Under the pieces are notes generated by a model. It made no database searches. It had not been told where the DNA came from and saw only the letters and a program-made list of their open reading frames with translations. Of a stretch of 64,000 bases of DNA, positions 9,539 to 19,601 are shown one piece after another; position 1 is the first letter of the stretch; each line of letters begins with the position of its first letter. A program made the position numbers and the translations under genes. The stretch comes from Lentimicrobiaceae bacterium. GTDB lineage: Bacteria > Bacteroidota > Bacteroidia > Bacteroidales > F082. The stretch spans positions 25,229 through 89,228 of the forward strand of contig SUWT01000002.1 in the NCBI GenBank assembly GCA_015061335.1, in the 5' to 3' direction.

Positions 9539-10959
9539 TTTTTGTTTGTTGTTTTATAATCATTAATTAAGTTTACTATTTCCATATTATTAAGTACAAA
9601 TTCAGGATCAAAATCAATAAACTCTACATGTCCTTCATAATCAATGTTTAAAGCTTCTTCTAATGTAAGCATTCCTAGTTCTTTATCTTCTTGAACGAAA
9701 TAGATGAAAGCAAGTCTGTATAATAAAGCAGCATTTCTGCCTAAAAGTTTTAATCCTTTATGAACTGATTTAATTGCATTATCAACATCATCCATAAGAA
9801 TATAAACTTCCATCAGGGCAATATAAAGATTTGCATCGTAAGGAAATATTGATTCTATTTCTTTCAGATATTTCAGGGAAGTGTCATATTTGCCAAGTTT
9901 ATTGTTTTCTTCAGCCAAAACATAGAGATAATCTGTATTTCCTGGTGCTAGTTCTCTGGCTTTTTCTAAGAATTTCACGGCTGTGGCCGGATCGTTTTCT
10001 TCGCTGAAAATAAAGGCTATTCCTGCATGTGCTTCAGCAGTGTTTTCATCCATTTCAATGGCAAGTTTGAAGTATTTTAAAGCATCAATCTTGTTGGATG
10101 TTTTTGATAGAGCTTCACCATAGAGGCAATATATAAGAGGGGTCTTGACATTATTTCTAATAGCTTCCCTGGCTGTTTCTATAGTGTCCTGATATTTGTC
10201 TAATTCATTTAAAATCGTTAGAATATTAGTATAAGCCTTTGTTAGTCTAGGGTTTATGGCAAGAGCATATTCATATTGTTCTACAGCTTTTTCTAGAAGG
10301 TGCAGACGCAGATAGCAGTTGCCCAAAGCCATCCAAGCATCAATATTATATGGGTTTTTATCAACTTCCTTGTTGAAAAAATCTATGGCATCATCTGCTT
10401 TGTCAAGATTGAAATAACAATTGGTGATTTCTATATATTGTTCGTTAAGATCCTGACTTATTCTCAATCCTCTTTTAAAACAATCTATAGCCTTCTCATA
10501 ATTACTTATCATGATATATTCCAATGCCATTGAATTGTAGATGTCGTCACAATTTTCATCGTTAAGAAGCCTGATAGCCTCTTTATATGCAGATATGGAT
10601 TTCCTATGTTCATCAAGCAAGGAATAGCAATATCCGAGACTTAATTGATAATCAGGATCTTGGATGGGCATATCATCGCCTGTGAGATATTTTAATGCTT
10701 CTTTGGCATTTTGGTTTGATAGAAACTTTTTAGCTATGATCAGATTTGTGATAGGGTTGTATGAGTGATATTTGCTTGCGAGATCAGCAATTAAATTAAT
10801 TTTTCCGATGTCATTATTTTGGATATAATGCTCCATTATTAGATTTAATTCATCAGCATCGAAATAAATTGACTGTTGGCTATTAAGCTGATCTTCAAAT
10901 TTATTTATCAACTCCTGAATTTCATAATCATCGAAAAAGCTATCGTCATCAAATCCCAT
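9535..10959 (-). CDS. Tetratricopeptide repeat protein
   Basis: Multiple TPR units ('AWMALGNCYLRLHLLEKAVEQYEYALAINP'); stop overlaps the DUF368 start codon (TCAT overlap). Confidence 0.85.
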   Translation of the reverse strand: MGFDDDSFFDDYEIQELINKFEDQLNSQQSIYFDADELNLIMEHYIQNNDIGKINLIADLASKYHSYNPITNLIIAKKFLSNQNAKEALKYLTGDDMPIQDPDYQLSLGYCYSLLDEHRKSISAYKEAIRLLNDENCDDIYNSMALEYIMISNYEKAIDCFKRGLRISQDLNEQYIEITNCYFNLDKADDAIDFFNKEVDKNPYNIDAWMALGNCYLRLHLLEKAVEQYEYALAINPRLTKAYTNILTILNELDKYQDTIETAREAIRNNVKTPLIYCLYGEALSKTSNKIDALKYFKLAIEMDENTAEAHAGIAFIFSEENDPATAVKFLEKARELAPGNTDYLYVLAEENNKLGKYDTSLKYLKEIESIFPYDANLYIALMEVYILMDDVDNAIKSVHKGLKLLGRNAALLYRLAFIYFVQEDKELGMLTLEEALNIDYEGHVEFIDFDPEFVLNNMEIVNLINDYKTTNKK

Positions 10960-10992
10960 CTTTTTTTTTTGCAAATTTAAGAAAATCTGTTA

Positions 10993-11000
10993 TATCTTTG
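10993..11000 (+). promoter_or_regulatory. Bacteroidota -7 box TATCTTTG upstream of the glmM-like gene
   Basis: TTTG at 10968-10971, 21-nt spacer, TATCTTTG 18 nt upstream of ATG 11019. Confidence 0.65.
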
Positions 11001-11018
11001 CAAAAAAAAAGAAATAAC

Positions 11019-12401
11019 ATGCCATTAATTAAATCTATTTCTGGTTTTCGTGGTACCATAGGTGGAAGACCAGATGCCGGTCTCACTCCGGTTGATATTG
11101 TGAAATTAACGTCATCATTTGTATGTCTTATCCGTCGTTCGGGTATTCAACGACCTCGTATTGTTGTAGGACGTGATGGACGTTTATCTGGTACTATGGT
11201 TAATCAATTGGTTTGTGGTAACTTGCAAGCTATGGGTGCGGATGTCGTTGATATTGGTTTGAGTACAACGCCAACAGTTGAAGTTGCTGTTACTGAGATG
11301 AAAGCTGATGGAGGTGTGATACTAACGGCAAGTCATAATCCAAGAGAGTGGAATGCTCTTAAGTTGTTGAATAACAAGGGAGAATTTATCTCTAAGGAAG
11401 ATGGAGAATGGCTTCTTGAAAAAGCTTCATCTGATGATTATGAATTTTCCGAAATAGATGAGATAGGTTCATATACTCTTGAGAATGATTGGATTGAGCG
11501 TCACGTCGATAAGGTATGTAATTTACCTTTGGTCAATAAAGAAATTATAGCTAAGGCTAATCTAAAGGTCGTTGTTGATGCTGTTAACTCGACGGGAGGA
11601 ATAGCAATACCTGTTTTACTCAGAAAGTTAGGCGTAAATGATATTATTGAACTAAATTGCGATGTCACAGGTAATTTCGCTCATAATCCGGAACCTCTTG
11701 CTGTGAATTTGGTAGAGACATGTGCTAGGGTAAAAGAAGCTGGAGCGGATTTAGGTATAGTTGTTGACCCTGATGTGGATAGACTTGCATTTATCAATGA
11801 AAAAGGAGAGATGTATGGTGAGGAATACACTTTAGTGACAGTAGCATCATATATTTTACAACACAAGAAAGGTAATACGGTATCAAATCTTTCTTCGACG
11901 AGAGCTTTGCGCGATCTTACTCAACAATATGGAGCAGAATATTTTGCAGCTGCTGTAGGTGAAGTTAATGTTGTTGAAAAAATGAAAGAGGTTGATGCTG
12001 TTATAGGAGGGGAAGGTAATGGAGGCGTTATCTATCCGGATTTGCATTATGGACGTGACGCTTTGGTAGGTGTCGGCTTGTTTTTAACATATCTATGTGA
12101 GTCTCAATGTACTTGTTCCGAATTGAAATCTAGATTCCCAATATATTATATGTCTAAAAACAAGATTCAACTAGCTCCGACTACAAATGTTGATCAGATT
12201 TTAGATGAGCTGGCTGAAAAATTTAAGGATGAAAAGGTTACCACGATTGATGGAGTGAAGATTGATTTTGCTGATGGTTGGGTGCATTTGCGCAAATCTA
12301 ATACAGAGCCTATTATAAGGGTCTATTCTGAAGGTAAGACAGAAGCAGAGGCGGAACGTTTTGCACAGATGATGTTAGATGAGGCAAAAAAAATGATGTG
12401 A
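11019..12401 (+). CDS. glmM: Phosphoglucosamine mutase / phosphohexomutase
   Basis: 'ILTASHNPREWNALKLLNNKGEF', 'DPDVDRLAFI', 'GEGNGGVIYPDLHYGRDALVG', 'RKSNTEPIIRVYSE'. Confidence 0.9.
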   Translation: MPLIKSISGFRGTIGGRPDAGLTPVDIVKLTSSFVCLIRRSGIQRPRIVVGRDGRLSGTMVNQLVCGNLQAMGADVVDIGLSTTPTVEVAVTEMKADGGVILTASHNPREWNALKLLNNKGEFISKEDGEWLLEKASSDDYEFSEIDEIGSYTLENDWIERHVDKVCNLPLVNKEIIAKANLKVVVDAVNSTGGIAIPVLLRKLGVNDIIELNCDVTGNFAHNPEPLAVNLVETCARVKEAGADLGIVVDPDVDRLAFINEKGEMYGEEYTLVTVASYILQHKKGNTVSNLSSTRALRDLTQQYGAEYFAAAVGEVNVVEKMKEVDAVIGGEGNGGVIYPDLHYGRDALVGVGLFLTYLCESQCTCSELKSRFPIYYMSKNKIQLAPTTNVDQILDELAEKFKDEKVTTIDGVKIDFADGWVHLRKSNTEPIIRVYSEGKTEAEAERFAQMMLDEAKKMM

Positions 12402-12455
12402 TTTTTTTTGAAAATATATTTTTATGTTGTATCTTCGTCACATAATTCTGCGATT

Positions 12456-12704
12456 ATGGACAAGATAAATAAAAAGAAGAGTCACCGTAGGAATTATAAA
12501 TATCATACGGTGACTTTTAAACTTTCTTCAGGACAATACAAGTCATTGAAGAATTATTGTAAGGCGAGACATACCACACCTATCAAATTGATAAAAAGGA
12601 GTATAGAACGTTATATCTCTCATTATGAATACGAAGTTCCTTCTGACTTGTATCTTACGGAAAATCAACTTGAGTTATTTGATGATGAAATGTATAATGA
12701 ATAA
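12456..12704 (+). CDS. Small basic conserved protein, possibly RHH-type
   Basis: From ATG 12456: MDKINKKKSHRRNYKYHTVTFKLSSGQYKSLKNYCKARHTTPIKLIKRSIERYI; beta-strand plus two helices. Confidence 0.6.
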   Translation: MDKINKKKSHRRNYKYHTVTFKLSSGQYKSLKNYCKARHTTPIKLIKRSIERYISHYEYEVPSDLYLTENQLELFDDEMYNE

Positions 12705-12720
12705 TGAATAATGAATAATG
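12694..12720. repeat. ATAATGA heptamer tandem array (about 4 units) spanning a stop codon
   Basis: Direct reading: ATAATGA ATAATGA ATAATGA ATAATG. Confidence 0.9.
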
Positions 12721-12729
12721 TATAGTTAT

Positions 12730-13338
12730 TCATTTTGAGTAAGGTATTCTATTTGCTATTGATCTTCCTAATGTAAGTTCGTCTGCATATTCTAAGGCAT
12801 CGCCGACAGAAATTCCTTTGGCAATTGTTGTGATGATGCCTTTAAAGTCTTTTAAAACTTTTGAGAGATAGAAGTTTGTCGTATCACCCTCAATGGTGGC
12901 AGGTAAAGCCAATATTATTTCTTTAAGATTTTCTTTATGAGACCTTTCAAGAAGTTCATTGATTCTTAAATCGCTAGGAGATATTCCTTCAATAGGGTTT
13001 ATTGTACCTCCCAGAACATGATACAAACCATTATAAGAAGATGTTCTTTCTATAGCTAATACATCTCTCATGTCAGCGACAACGCATAAAATATTATCAT
13101 CTCTTTTGGGGTTGGAACATATAGAACATACAGGTTCATCGCTAATATTATAGCATTTTTTGCATAAAACGATGTTGTTTCTCATGTCAGTCAATGATTT
13201 ACATAAGATGTCTGTTTTATTTTTATCTTCTGCCAATAGATGTAGAGCCAATCTTAAAGCAGTTTTTTTTCCTACACCTGGAAGTTTTGATAATTCGTCA
13301 ACGGCTTTTTCTAATAATATAGAAGAATATTCTGCCAT
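12730..13338 (-). CDS. recR: Recombination mediator RecR
   Basis: 'LSKLPGVGKKTALRLALHLL', CxxC zinc finger 'CKKCYNISDEPVCSIC', Toprim 'LCVVADMRDVLAIE', 'YHVLGGTINPIEGI'. Confidence 0.95.
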   Translation of the reverse strand: MAEYSSILLEKAVDELSKLPGVGKKTALRLALHLLAEDKNKTDILCKSLTDMRNNIVLCKKCYNISDEPVCSICSNPKRDDNILCVVADMRDVLAIERTSSYNGLYHVLGGTINPIEGISPSDLRINELLERSHKENLKEIILALPATIEGDTTNFYLSKVLKDFKGIITTIAKGISVGDALEYADELTLGRSIANRIPYSK

Positions 13339-13403
13339 AATTTTAAACTTTTTTTGCAAATATACGTTAATTTTGCGCTTGATAATTTTTAATAAATTTT
13401 ATT

Positions 13404-14051
13404 ATGAAAAAAATATTAACAAATTTAACATTAGTGTTGTTTTTCAGTATTTTCACGAATTATTTATATGCACAAGGAGATTATAACAAAACTGATGATT
13501 TGGGACGTAAACAAGGAAAATGGATGGAATTTTATGAAAATGGTCAGTTAAGATATACGGGAAAATTTAAGAATAATGAACCTGTAGGTGAGTTCGTTTA
13601 TTACTCGGCGGAAGGAACAATGATAGGAAGAGGTAATTATCATGACAAGAAAAAGCAAGGTAAGTGGGAATTTTTCAGTGAAGATAATGGTGCTTTAATT
13701 CTGCTGGAACATTATGACAATGGTGTCTTGGTTGACAAGTCTGTTGTTTATAATCCTGTTAATCAAAAAGTTGTTGAAGAAACTGAATATGTGAACGGAT
13801 TACGTCATGGAATATATTACAAATATTATGATAATGGCGTATTGATGATAATGGCTAATTACAATCAAGATACACTTGACGGGGAATATAAAGCATATTA
13901 TTTTAATGGTAATCTCAAAGAAGAAGGATATTTCAGTTCTGGTGTCAAGATAGGTAAATGGAAGACATACGATACAGATGGAAATCTTCTTTCAGAGGAT
14001 ATACACGATGAAGAGAACTACATAAAACCTGTGTCACAAGATTATGAGTAG
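13404..14051 (+). CDS. Secreted MORN-variant repeat protein
   Basis: Signal peptide then repeats such as 'GKWMEFYENGQLRYTGKFKNNEPVGEF', 'GIYYKYYDNGVLMIMANYNQDTLDGEYKAYYFNGNLKEEGYF'. Confidence 0.8.
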   Translation: MKKILTNLTLVLFFSIFTNYLYAQGDYNKTDDLGRKQGKWMEFYENGQLRYTGKFKNNEPVGEFVYYSAEGTMIGRGNYHDKKKQGKWEFFSEDNGALILLEHYDNGVLVDKSVVYNPVNQKVVEETEYVNGLRHGIYYKYYDNGVLMIMANYNQDTLDGEYKAYYFNGNLKEEGYFSSGVKIGKWKTYDTDGNLLSEDIHDEENYIKPVSQDYE

Positions 14052-14053
14052 TT

Positions 14054-14464
14054 TTATCGGCAGTGTCGAAGGTAATCTTCCATATTGGATTTGCCTTTTT
14101 CATCTGCTATCTTGAAGTAATAACAAGCCATGTCGTAGTCGTTTATACTTCTGTAATATAATCCCAAATTGAAGTATGCTTGTGCGTAATCTGGGTTTAT
14201 TTCTGTTGTCTTAAGGTAATCCTCTATTGCTTCTTGTTTTAAGAAGTTGTTATATTTTGCGCATCCGCGATAGAAATAAGCCTCGTGATTGTTTTTATCG
14301 TGTTTAATGGCAGTATTGAAGTATTCTATTGCTTCATCAAATTGTGAAGAATATAGATAATCCATACCTTTATCAAAATAAAATCTCGATTTTTCAACAT
14401 TATTACCGCAGCTTACAAGTCCTAATAAAATGATAATTGATAATAATTTTGATATTTTTCTCAT
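14054..14464 (-). CDS. TPR-repeat lipoprotein
   Basis: 136 aa; lipobox 'LLGLVSCGN' and three TPR motifs. Confidence 0.8.
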   Translation of the reverse strand: MRKISKLLSIIILLGLVSCGNNVEKSRFYFDKGMDYLYSSQFDEAIEYFNTAIKHDKNNHEAYFYRGCAKYNNFLKQEAIEDYLKTTEINPDYAQAYFNLGLYYRSINDYDMACYYFKIADEKGKSNMEDYLRHCR

Positions 14465-14500
14465 AGATATTAAATTTTTGCAAAAATAATCTTTTTTTCA

Positions 14501-15433
14501 TTAAAAATAAATCCAATATGCGCTAAACCTGCCTTCTGAATCCAACATTAATGCTGGCATAGGTAATTTGATCACATTTGCTAGTTTTAACGCACTTTTA
14601 AGAAATTTATTGTTTACTGGTATTCTGGAAAGGTCGATGTCGGGAGATAATATAAATTGTCGGGTTCTGTTAAATTGAGGTATCTCTTGACCATTATACG
14701 ATGTGGCGTTATAGAAAGATCCTGTCATTCCATCGCCGCTATATCCAAGAGCGATATTAAGCCATGCTGGGAATCTGCTATCGTCATTCAGAAATAGAGA
14801 TTTGATATTGAATGATAGCCAAATAGTCTGACCATTATAATCTTTTAGCATTTGTTCGATAAAATTGCTACCTAGCAGATCGGGTCTGTATTGTGGATAT
14901 TGAGTAGGATGAAAAGAATATTTCATGCTGATTCTTTGTTCATGCCATAAAGCCTGTTGTCCCATAAATAATCCTGTTCCCAAAGCATTGGCAATCATGT
15001 CGCCCCATGAGAAACCCCAACCGCTTGAGAATCCATCGAATATTTCTACTGTTGTTAAATAAAGAAATCCGAAGGGACCTCCATATAACATAGAATGTTT
15101 TTCGTCCCATCCGGCTAAACGGAATGCTTCGTAGCTGAGAAGTCCTAATTGGTAAGCCGACATGCTATGACCTATTTTATCCATTTGCAGCCAATCTGCG
15201 TTGTCATTGTGAAAATGAAAAGAAGATTGTTCATAACCTGCATACCACAAGAAATACAGTCCGCTCATGGTACCGGCATAAATGGCGGCTTCGGTACCAG
15301 CTATGATAGCGACATTCTTTTTTACTTTATTGATGGAATCGTTTATATATAAATTATTATTTATCTGTGCATCAGATGTTTTAATACACGATATAAGTGA
15401 TATGAATATTATTATTTGTTTTAACGAGTTCAA
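14501..15433 (-). CDS. DUF2279 family periplasmic/outer membrane protein
   Basis: 310 aa; 'WLQMDKIGHSMSAYQLGLLSYEAFRLAGWDEKHSMLYGGPFGFLYLTTVEIFDGFSSGWGFSWGDMIANALGT'. Confidence 0.75.
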   Translation of the reverse strand: MNSLKQIIIFISLISCIKTSDAQINNNLYINDSINKVKKNVAIIAGTEAAIYAGTMSGLYFLWYAGYEQSSFHFHNDNADWLQMDKIGHSMSAYQLGLLSYEAFRLAGWDEKHSMLYGGPFGFLYLTTVEIFDGFSSGWGFSWGDMIANALGTGLFMGQQALWHEQRISMKYSFHPTQYPQYRPDLLGSNFIEQMLKDYNGQTIWLSFNIKSLFLNDDSRFPAWLNIALGYSGDGMTGSFYNATSYNGQEIPQFNRTRQFILSPDIDLSRIPVNNKFLKSALKLANVIKLPMPALMLDSEGRFSAYWIYF

Positions 15434-15445
15434 TTTACTTAATTT

Positions 15446-16525
15446 TTATTTCCAGATTTTATTTTTATTTAATGCTTTTCTGTATTTCTCAGCGTTGATA
15501 TTATGCTCTTTAATATTCTTGGCAAAAACGTGATAGCCTGAGAGGTCGTCTTTTGCACAGAAATAAAAGTATTTGTGTTGTTCGGCGTTTAAGACAGCGT
15601 CAATAGCAGCTATGGATGGTATGCATATAGGTCCTGGAGGTAGTCCTGTATGCTTATAAGTGTTGTAAGGAGATTCTATTTCTTTGTGAACATCTAAGAC
15701 TCTTTTTATCTCGAAATCGCCTAAAGCGAATACTAATGTAGGGTCGGCTTGAAGCAACCAATTTTTGTTTAATCTATTAATATATACACCAGCTATACGT
15801 GGCATTTCTGAAGTTTTGACAGTTTCTTTATCAACAATAGACGCTAATATACTAACTTCTATAGGGCTGAGACCTATTTCTTCTGATTTTTTTATACGTT
15901 TGTCGTTCCAGAAGATGTCATATTCTTTTTTCATTCTTTCGATAAAATCGACTGCATCAATATTCCAGTAGATTTCGTATGTGTTAGGAATAAACAGAGC
16001 TGCTATGTTATCTTCATTAAAACCTGCGTTTTTCAATGATTCGCTATTGATGATAGCATTGAGTATTGTTATGGAATCGAGTTCTAACTGTTCATTGATA
16101 CGTGATGATAATTGTTCTATGGTCCTAATATTATTAAAGGTGAAATTTACGGGTGTTTGGCTGCCTGAACGCAATTTGTTTATCAACTGGTTGTTATTAA
16201 GGTCATTTGTAATAGTATAATGTCCAGTTTTTATATATTTTGGATAGTCCAATTTATCAGCCAACCATTCGAAAGATTTTTTATTTATGATGACACTATC
16301 AGTATAAAGTTTGTCTTTTATTGTTTCGAAATTATCTGATTTACTGATATACAATGAGTAGTATTCATCATTGACCTTAGTATTTGGTAACAAGATGGCT
16401 TTATACATTTTTATTAGTACGAAGGTAGATATTAATACAAAAATTCCGAGGCAGAGAAAGACAATTCGTTTTATTTTTCTTAATTTTTTTACCTGTTCAT
16501 TATGATATGATCTATAAGTATTCAT
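15446..16525 (-). CDS. mltG: Endolytic transglycosylase MltG
   Basis: 359 aa; 'LIPNTYEIYWN', 'LASIVDKET...EMPRIAGVYINRL', 'LQADPTLVFALG', 'SPYNTYKHTGLPPGPICIPS'. Confidence 0.94.
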   Translation of the reverse strand: MNTYRSYHNEQVKKLRKIKRIVFLCLGIFVLISTFVLIKMYKAILLPNTKVNDEYYSLYISKSDNFETIKDKLYTDSVIINKKSFEWLADKLDYPKYIKTGHYTITNDLNNNQLINKLRSGSQTPVNFTFNNIRTIEQLSSRINEQLELDSITILNAIINSESLKNAGFNEDNIAALFIPNTYEIYWNIDAVDFIERMKKEYDIFWNDKRIKKSEEIGLSPIEVSILASIVDKETVKTSEMPRIAGVYINRLNKNWLLQADPTLVFALGDFEIKRVLDVHKEIESPYNTYKHTGLPPGPICIPSIAAIDAVLNAEQHKYFYFCAKDDLSGYHVFAKNIKEHNINAEKYRKALNKNKIWK

Positions 16526-17049
16526 CAGAAGTTATTGTTAATATATTGAAATTCAAGTTCGTCAATGAAACCATTATTTGTTTTGATCCAATCTTTTCTA
16601 TGTCCGCATTGTTGGAATCCAATTTTTCTAAAGAGATTGATACTGTCGGTATTTAAAATATCAATCAGGCAGTATAATTGTTTTAATAGCAACACATTAA
16701 AACAATAGTTTATAATAAGTTCAAGGGCTTCTTTAGCGTATCCAAGTTTTCTATATTCTTTTTGGATGAGGATGCCAATGCCAGCGCGCAAGTGAATAGG
16801 GTCGAAGTCGTAAATATCTATACAACCTATACAATTGCGGTCTGATTTTTTTTCTATCATTATGCGCAATTGTCTAACGGAGAATAGATCGTTGTTATTT
16901 AGTAAAAATTCTTCGATTTGGTACATGGAATAAGGCATATAAGTCTCACTTACTTTCCAAATCTCCTGATCATTTTCCCAATTGTATATTAATTTGGCAT
17001 CCTGAGGTTCTGCGGCTCTTAAAATAATATTTTCACTTTGAGCGAACAT
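16525..17049 (-). CDS. GNAT family N-acetyltransferase (RimJ/RimL-like)
   Basis: From MFAQSENIILRAAEPQDAKLIYNWENDQEIW; 'GIGILIQKEYRKLGYAKEALELIINYCF'. Confidence 0.85.
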   Translation of the reverse strand: MFAQSENIILRAAEPQDAKLIYNWENDQEIWKVSETYMPYSMYQIEEFLLNNNDLFSVRQLRIMIEKKSDRNCIGCIDIYDFDPIHLRAGIGILIQKEYRKLGYAKEALELIINYCFNVLLLKQLYCLIDILNTDSINLFRKIGFQQCGHRKDWIKTNNGFIDELEFQYINNNF

Positions 17050-17059
17050 TGTTAAAAAA

Positions 17060-17866
17060 TTAGTTTGCAAAGATAAACATTCCGTCAAAAACAAATGTTG
17101 CTGGACCCGATAATATTACATTTTTGAATGTATTATTAACTTTTGTAAATTTTACATTGAGTTTAGCTATTCTGGTATATACATCGATATTGTCTCCTCC
17201 GTACCATAGAGAAGCTGCTATGGCAGAGGCTGTCACTCCTGTTCCGCATGCAAGAGTTTCATTTTCGACACCTCTTTCGTATGTCCTTATTCTTACAATA
17301 TCGTTCACAAAAGAAAGAAAATCTACATTGACTCCATCTTCAGACACTTTTTTATCATAACGAATATCAGCTCCTTCTTTATTTATATCTATTTGATCTA
17401 AGTCGTTGGTTTTCTTTACATAATGAGGTGAACCAGTGTTTATGATTAGTCTTTCGTCATTAATGTCGTATGACAAAATGTCACGCATTGTCAGTTCTAC
17501 ATAAAAGTCATTTTCGTTTATTTTATGAATTATGGCTTTGTGTAATCCATCTATTGCTTCATAATCTGCTAAATTATTTACTATACCTTCTTGATGTGCG
17601 AAAGCGGCGATACAGCGGCCGCCATTACCGCAGAAGGTACTTTCTTTACCGTCGCAATTATAATATTTCATTCTAAAATCATGTTCATCAGAAGGTAATA
17701 ATACTATCAGACCATCGGCTCCAACACCGATTCTTCTGTTACATATTCTTGCGATTAGTTCTTCAGGTAATAATAATTCTTCAGAAATGGCGTTTATCAT
17801 GATGAAATCATTGCCTGCGCCATGATATTTGCTAAATCTAATATGATGATTTTCAGTTTTTTGCAT
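17060..17866 (-). CDS. dapF: Diaminopimelate epimerase
   Basis: 'FSKYHGAGNDFIMI', 'YNCDGKESTFCGNGGRC', 'RGVENETLACGTGVTASA'. Confidence 0.95.
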   Translation of the reverse strand: MQKTENHHIRFSKYHGAGNDFIMINAISEELLLPEELIARICNRRIGVGADGLIVLLPSDEHDFRMKYYNCDGKESTFCGNGGRCIAAFAHQEGIVNNLADYEAIDGLHKAIIHKINENDFYVELTMRDILSYDINDERLIINTGSPHYVKKTNDLDQIDINKEGADIRYDKKVSEDGVNVDFLSFVNDIVRIRTYERGVENETLACGTGVTASAIAASLWYGGDNIDVYTRIAKLNVKFTKVNNTFKNVILSGPATFVFDGMFIFAN

Positions 17867-18054
17867 AAAAAATTCTCCTATTGAGTTAAATAAATATTTT
17901 GGCAGGAATTTTGATGTAAAGATAATAAAAATTAAAAACAAACCAATTATTATAGATTAAATTCTTTACTTTTTATTTTCGGGTTAATGTCGCCCGGAAT
18001 AGTGTTATATACACGATGAGAGGCATTAATTTATTAACTAACTAATTTTAAATC

Positions 18055-19542
18055 ATGAAAAGTAAAACAAAGGTGTTATTTATTACTCTTAGCATGTTGG
18101 TCGTAGCTTTGAGTGTTGTTATTGTCAATTTATATGTTAATCAGCTAGAAATTAAGGAGTCTGTTAAGGAAGCTGAGCTAAAGGCATCATCAATGCGGAC
18201 GAATTCAGCATCTATGTTTAGAGCTTCGTATATGAATAGTGATGAAGATAGTTTTGTTACAGCAGCAGAGAATACTGTAAATTCGGTGGTTCACATTAGA
18301 ACGGAGATTATCAGTAAAGGAAGTAGTTATTATGATTTTTTCGGAACTATAATAGAGCATTTTTATGGAGGTCAGATGCAGCTTCCTAATAATGTGTCAG
18401 TCGGATATGGATCGGGAGTGGTTATTTCACCTGATGGATATATAGTTACAAACAATCATGTTGTTGAGGGTGCGAGTAAGATTGAGGTTACTTTCAACGA
18501 TAAGCATAAGAGGACTGCAACTATTATAGGTAATGATCCGAGTACGGATTTGGCATTGATTAAAGTAGATGGAGAAGATTATGAATATCTTACTTTTGCT
18601 AATTCCGATGAAGTTAAGGTTGGAGAGTGGGTGTTAGCTGTAGGTAATCCTTTTAATTTGACATCTACTGTTACGGCAGGTATTGTTAGTGCGAAAGCAC
18701 GTAATATAAACATTCTTGGTGATGGAAGTACTATAGAGTCTTTTATACAGACAGATGCGGCTATAAATCCGGGGAATAGTGGTGGCGCATTGGTTAACAT
18801 GGATGGAAATCTCATTGGTATTAATGCAGCTATTGCTTCACGTACTGGAAGTTATGAGGGTTACTCGTTCGCGATACCTTCTAACATAGTCAAGAAGGTG
18901 ATTGAAGACTTTTTGCAATATGGCAGTTTGCAAAGAGCTTATCTTGGGATTACCATGACGGAGATTACAGAAGAACTTGCAGAATCTGAAGGAATTTCTG
19001 AGATGTCGGGCGTTTATATTGTTGGTGTTGAAGAAAGAGGGGGAGCAAAAGCCGCTGGTATTAAAGAAGGTGATGTCTTGTTGAGTATTAATGATTTAAC
19101 AGTTAATAGTAATTCTCAGTTGATAGGAGTGATTGGTCAGTATAGACCAGGTGATAAAGTCAAAGTTAAGATTCAACGAAAAGGTGAAATACTTTATAAA
19201 GAGGTGACGCTCAAGAATTTGGAAGGCACTGAAGAGTTACATAAGAATGGAGAGAGTTTCTATAATGATGTGTTAGGCGTTAAGTTGCAACCAATATCAT
19301 CATCATTAAAATCTGAACTTGGTATCAATTATGGATTGAAGATTGTTGAGGTCAAAGATGGAGTTTTTAAACAGAAAGGCATATCAAACGATTTTATAAT
19401 ATTGTCCGTCAATCATTTAAGAGTACATTCTGAACAAGACCTCAATAAGGCATTGAATAATGAAAGGAGTGGGGGTAAAGTTAGAGTTGAAGGCATTAAT
19501 TCTACAGGCACATACACCATAACTTTTGAATTTTACAGATAA
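18055..19542 (+). CDS. degP: Do/DegP-family serine endoprotease
   Basis: 495 aa; catalytic 'NNHVVEGA', 'STDLALIKV', 'DAAINPGNSGGALVNMDG' and two PDZ domains. Confidence 0.93.
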   Translation: MKSKTKVLFITLSMLVVALSVVIVNLYVNQLEIKESVKEAELKASSMRTNSASMFRASYMNSDEDSFVTAAENTVNSVVHIRTEIISKGSSYYDFFGTIIEHFYGGQMQLPNNVSVGYGSGVVISPDGYIVTNNHVVEGASKIEVTFNDKHKRTATIIGNDPSTDLALIKVDGEDYEYLTFANSDEVKVGEWVLAVGNPFNLTSTVTAGIVSAKARNINILGDGSTIESFIQTDAAINPGNSGGALVNMDGNLIGINAAIASRTGSYEGYSFAIPSNIVKKVIEDFLQYGSLQRAYLGITMTEITEELAESEGISEMSGVYIVGVEERGGAKAAGIKEGDVLLSINDLTVNSNSQLIGVIGQYRPGDKVKVKIQRKGEILYKEVTLKNLEGTEELHKNGESFYNDVLGVKLQPISSSLKSELGINYGLKIVEVKDGVFKQKGISNDFIILSVNHLRVHSEQDLNKALNNERSGGKVRVEGINSTGTYTITFEFYR

Positions 19543-19601
19543 TTAACGTAGTTAAAAAAACATTTATTGCTATTAGTTGTTTGGATTAAGAATGTAAGAA
19601 T

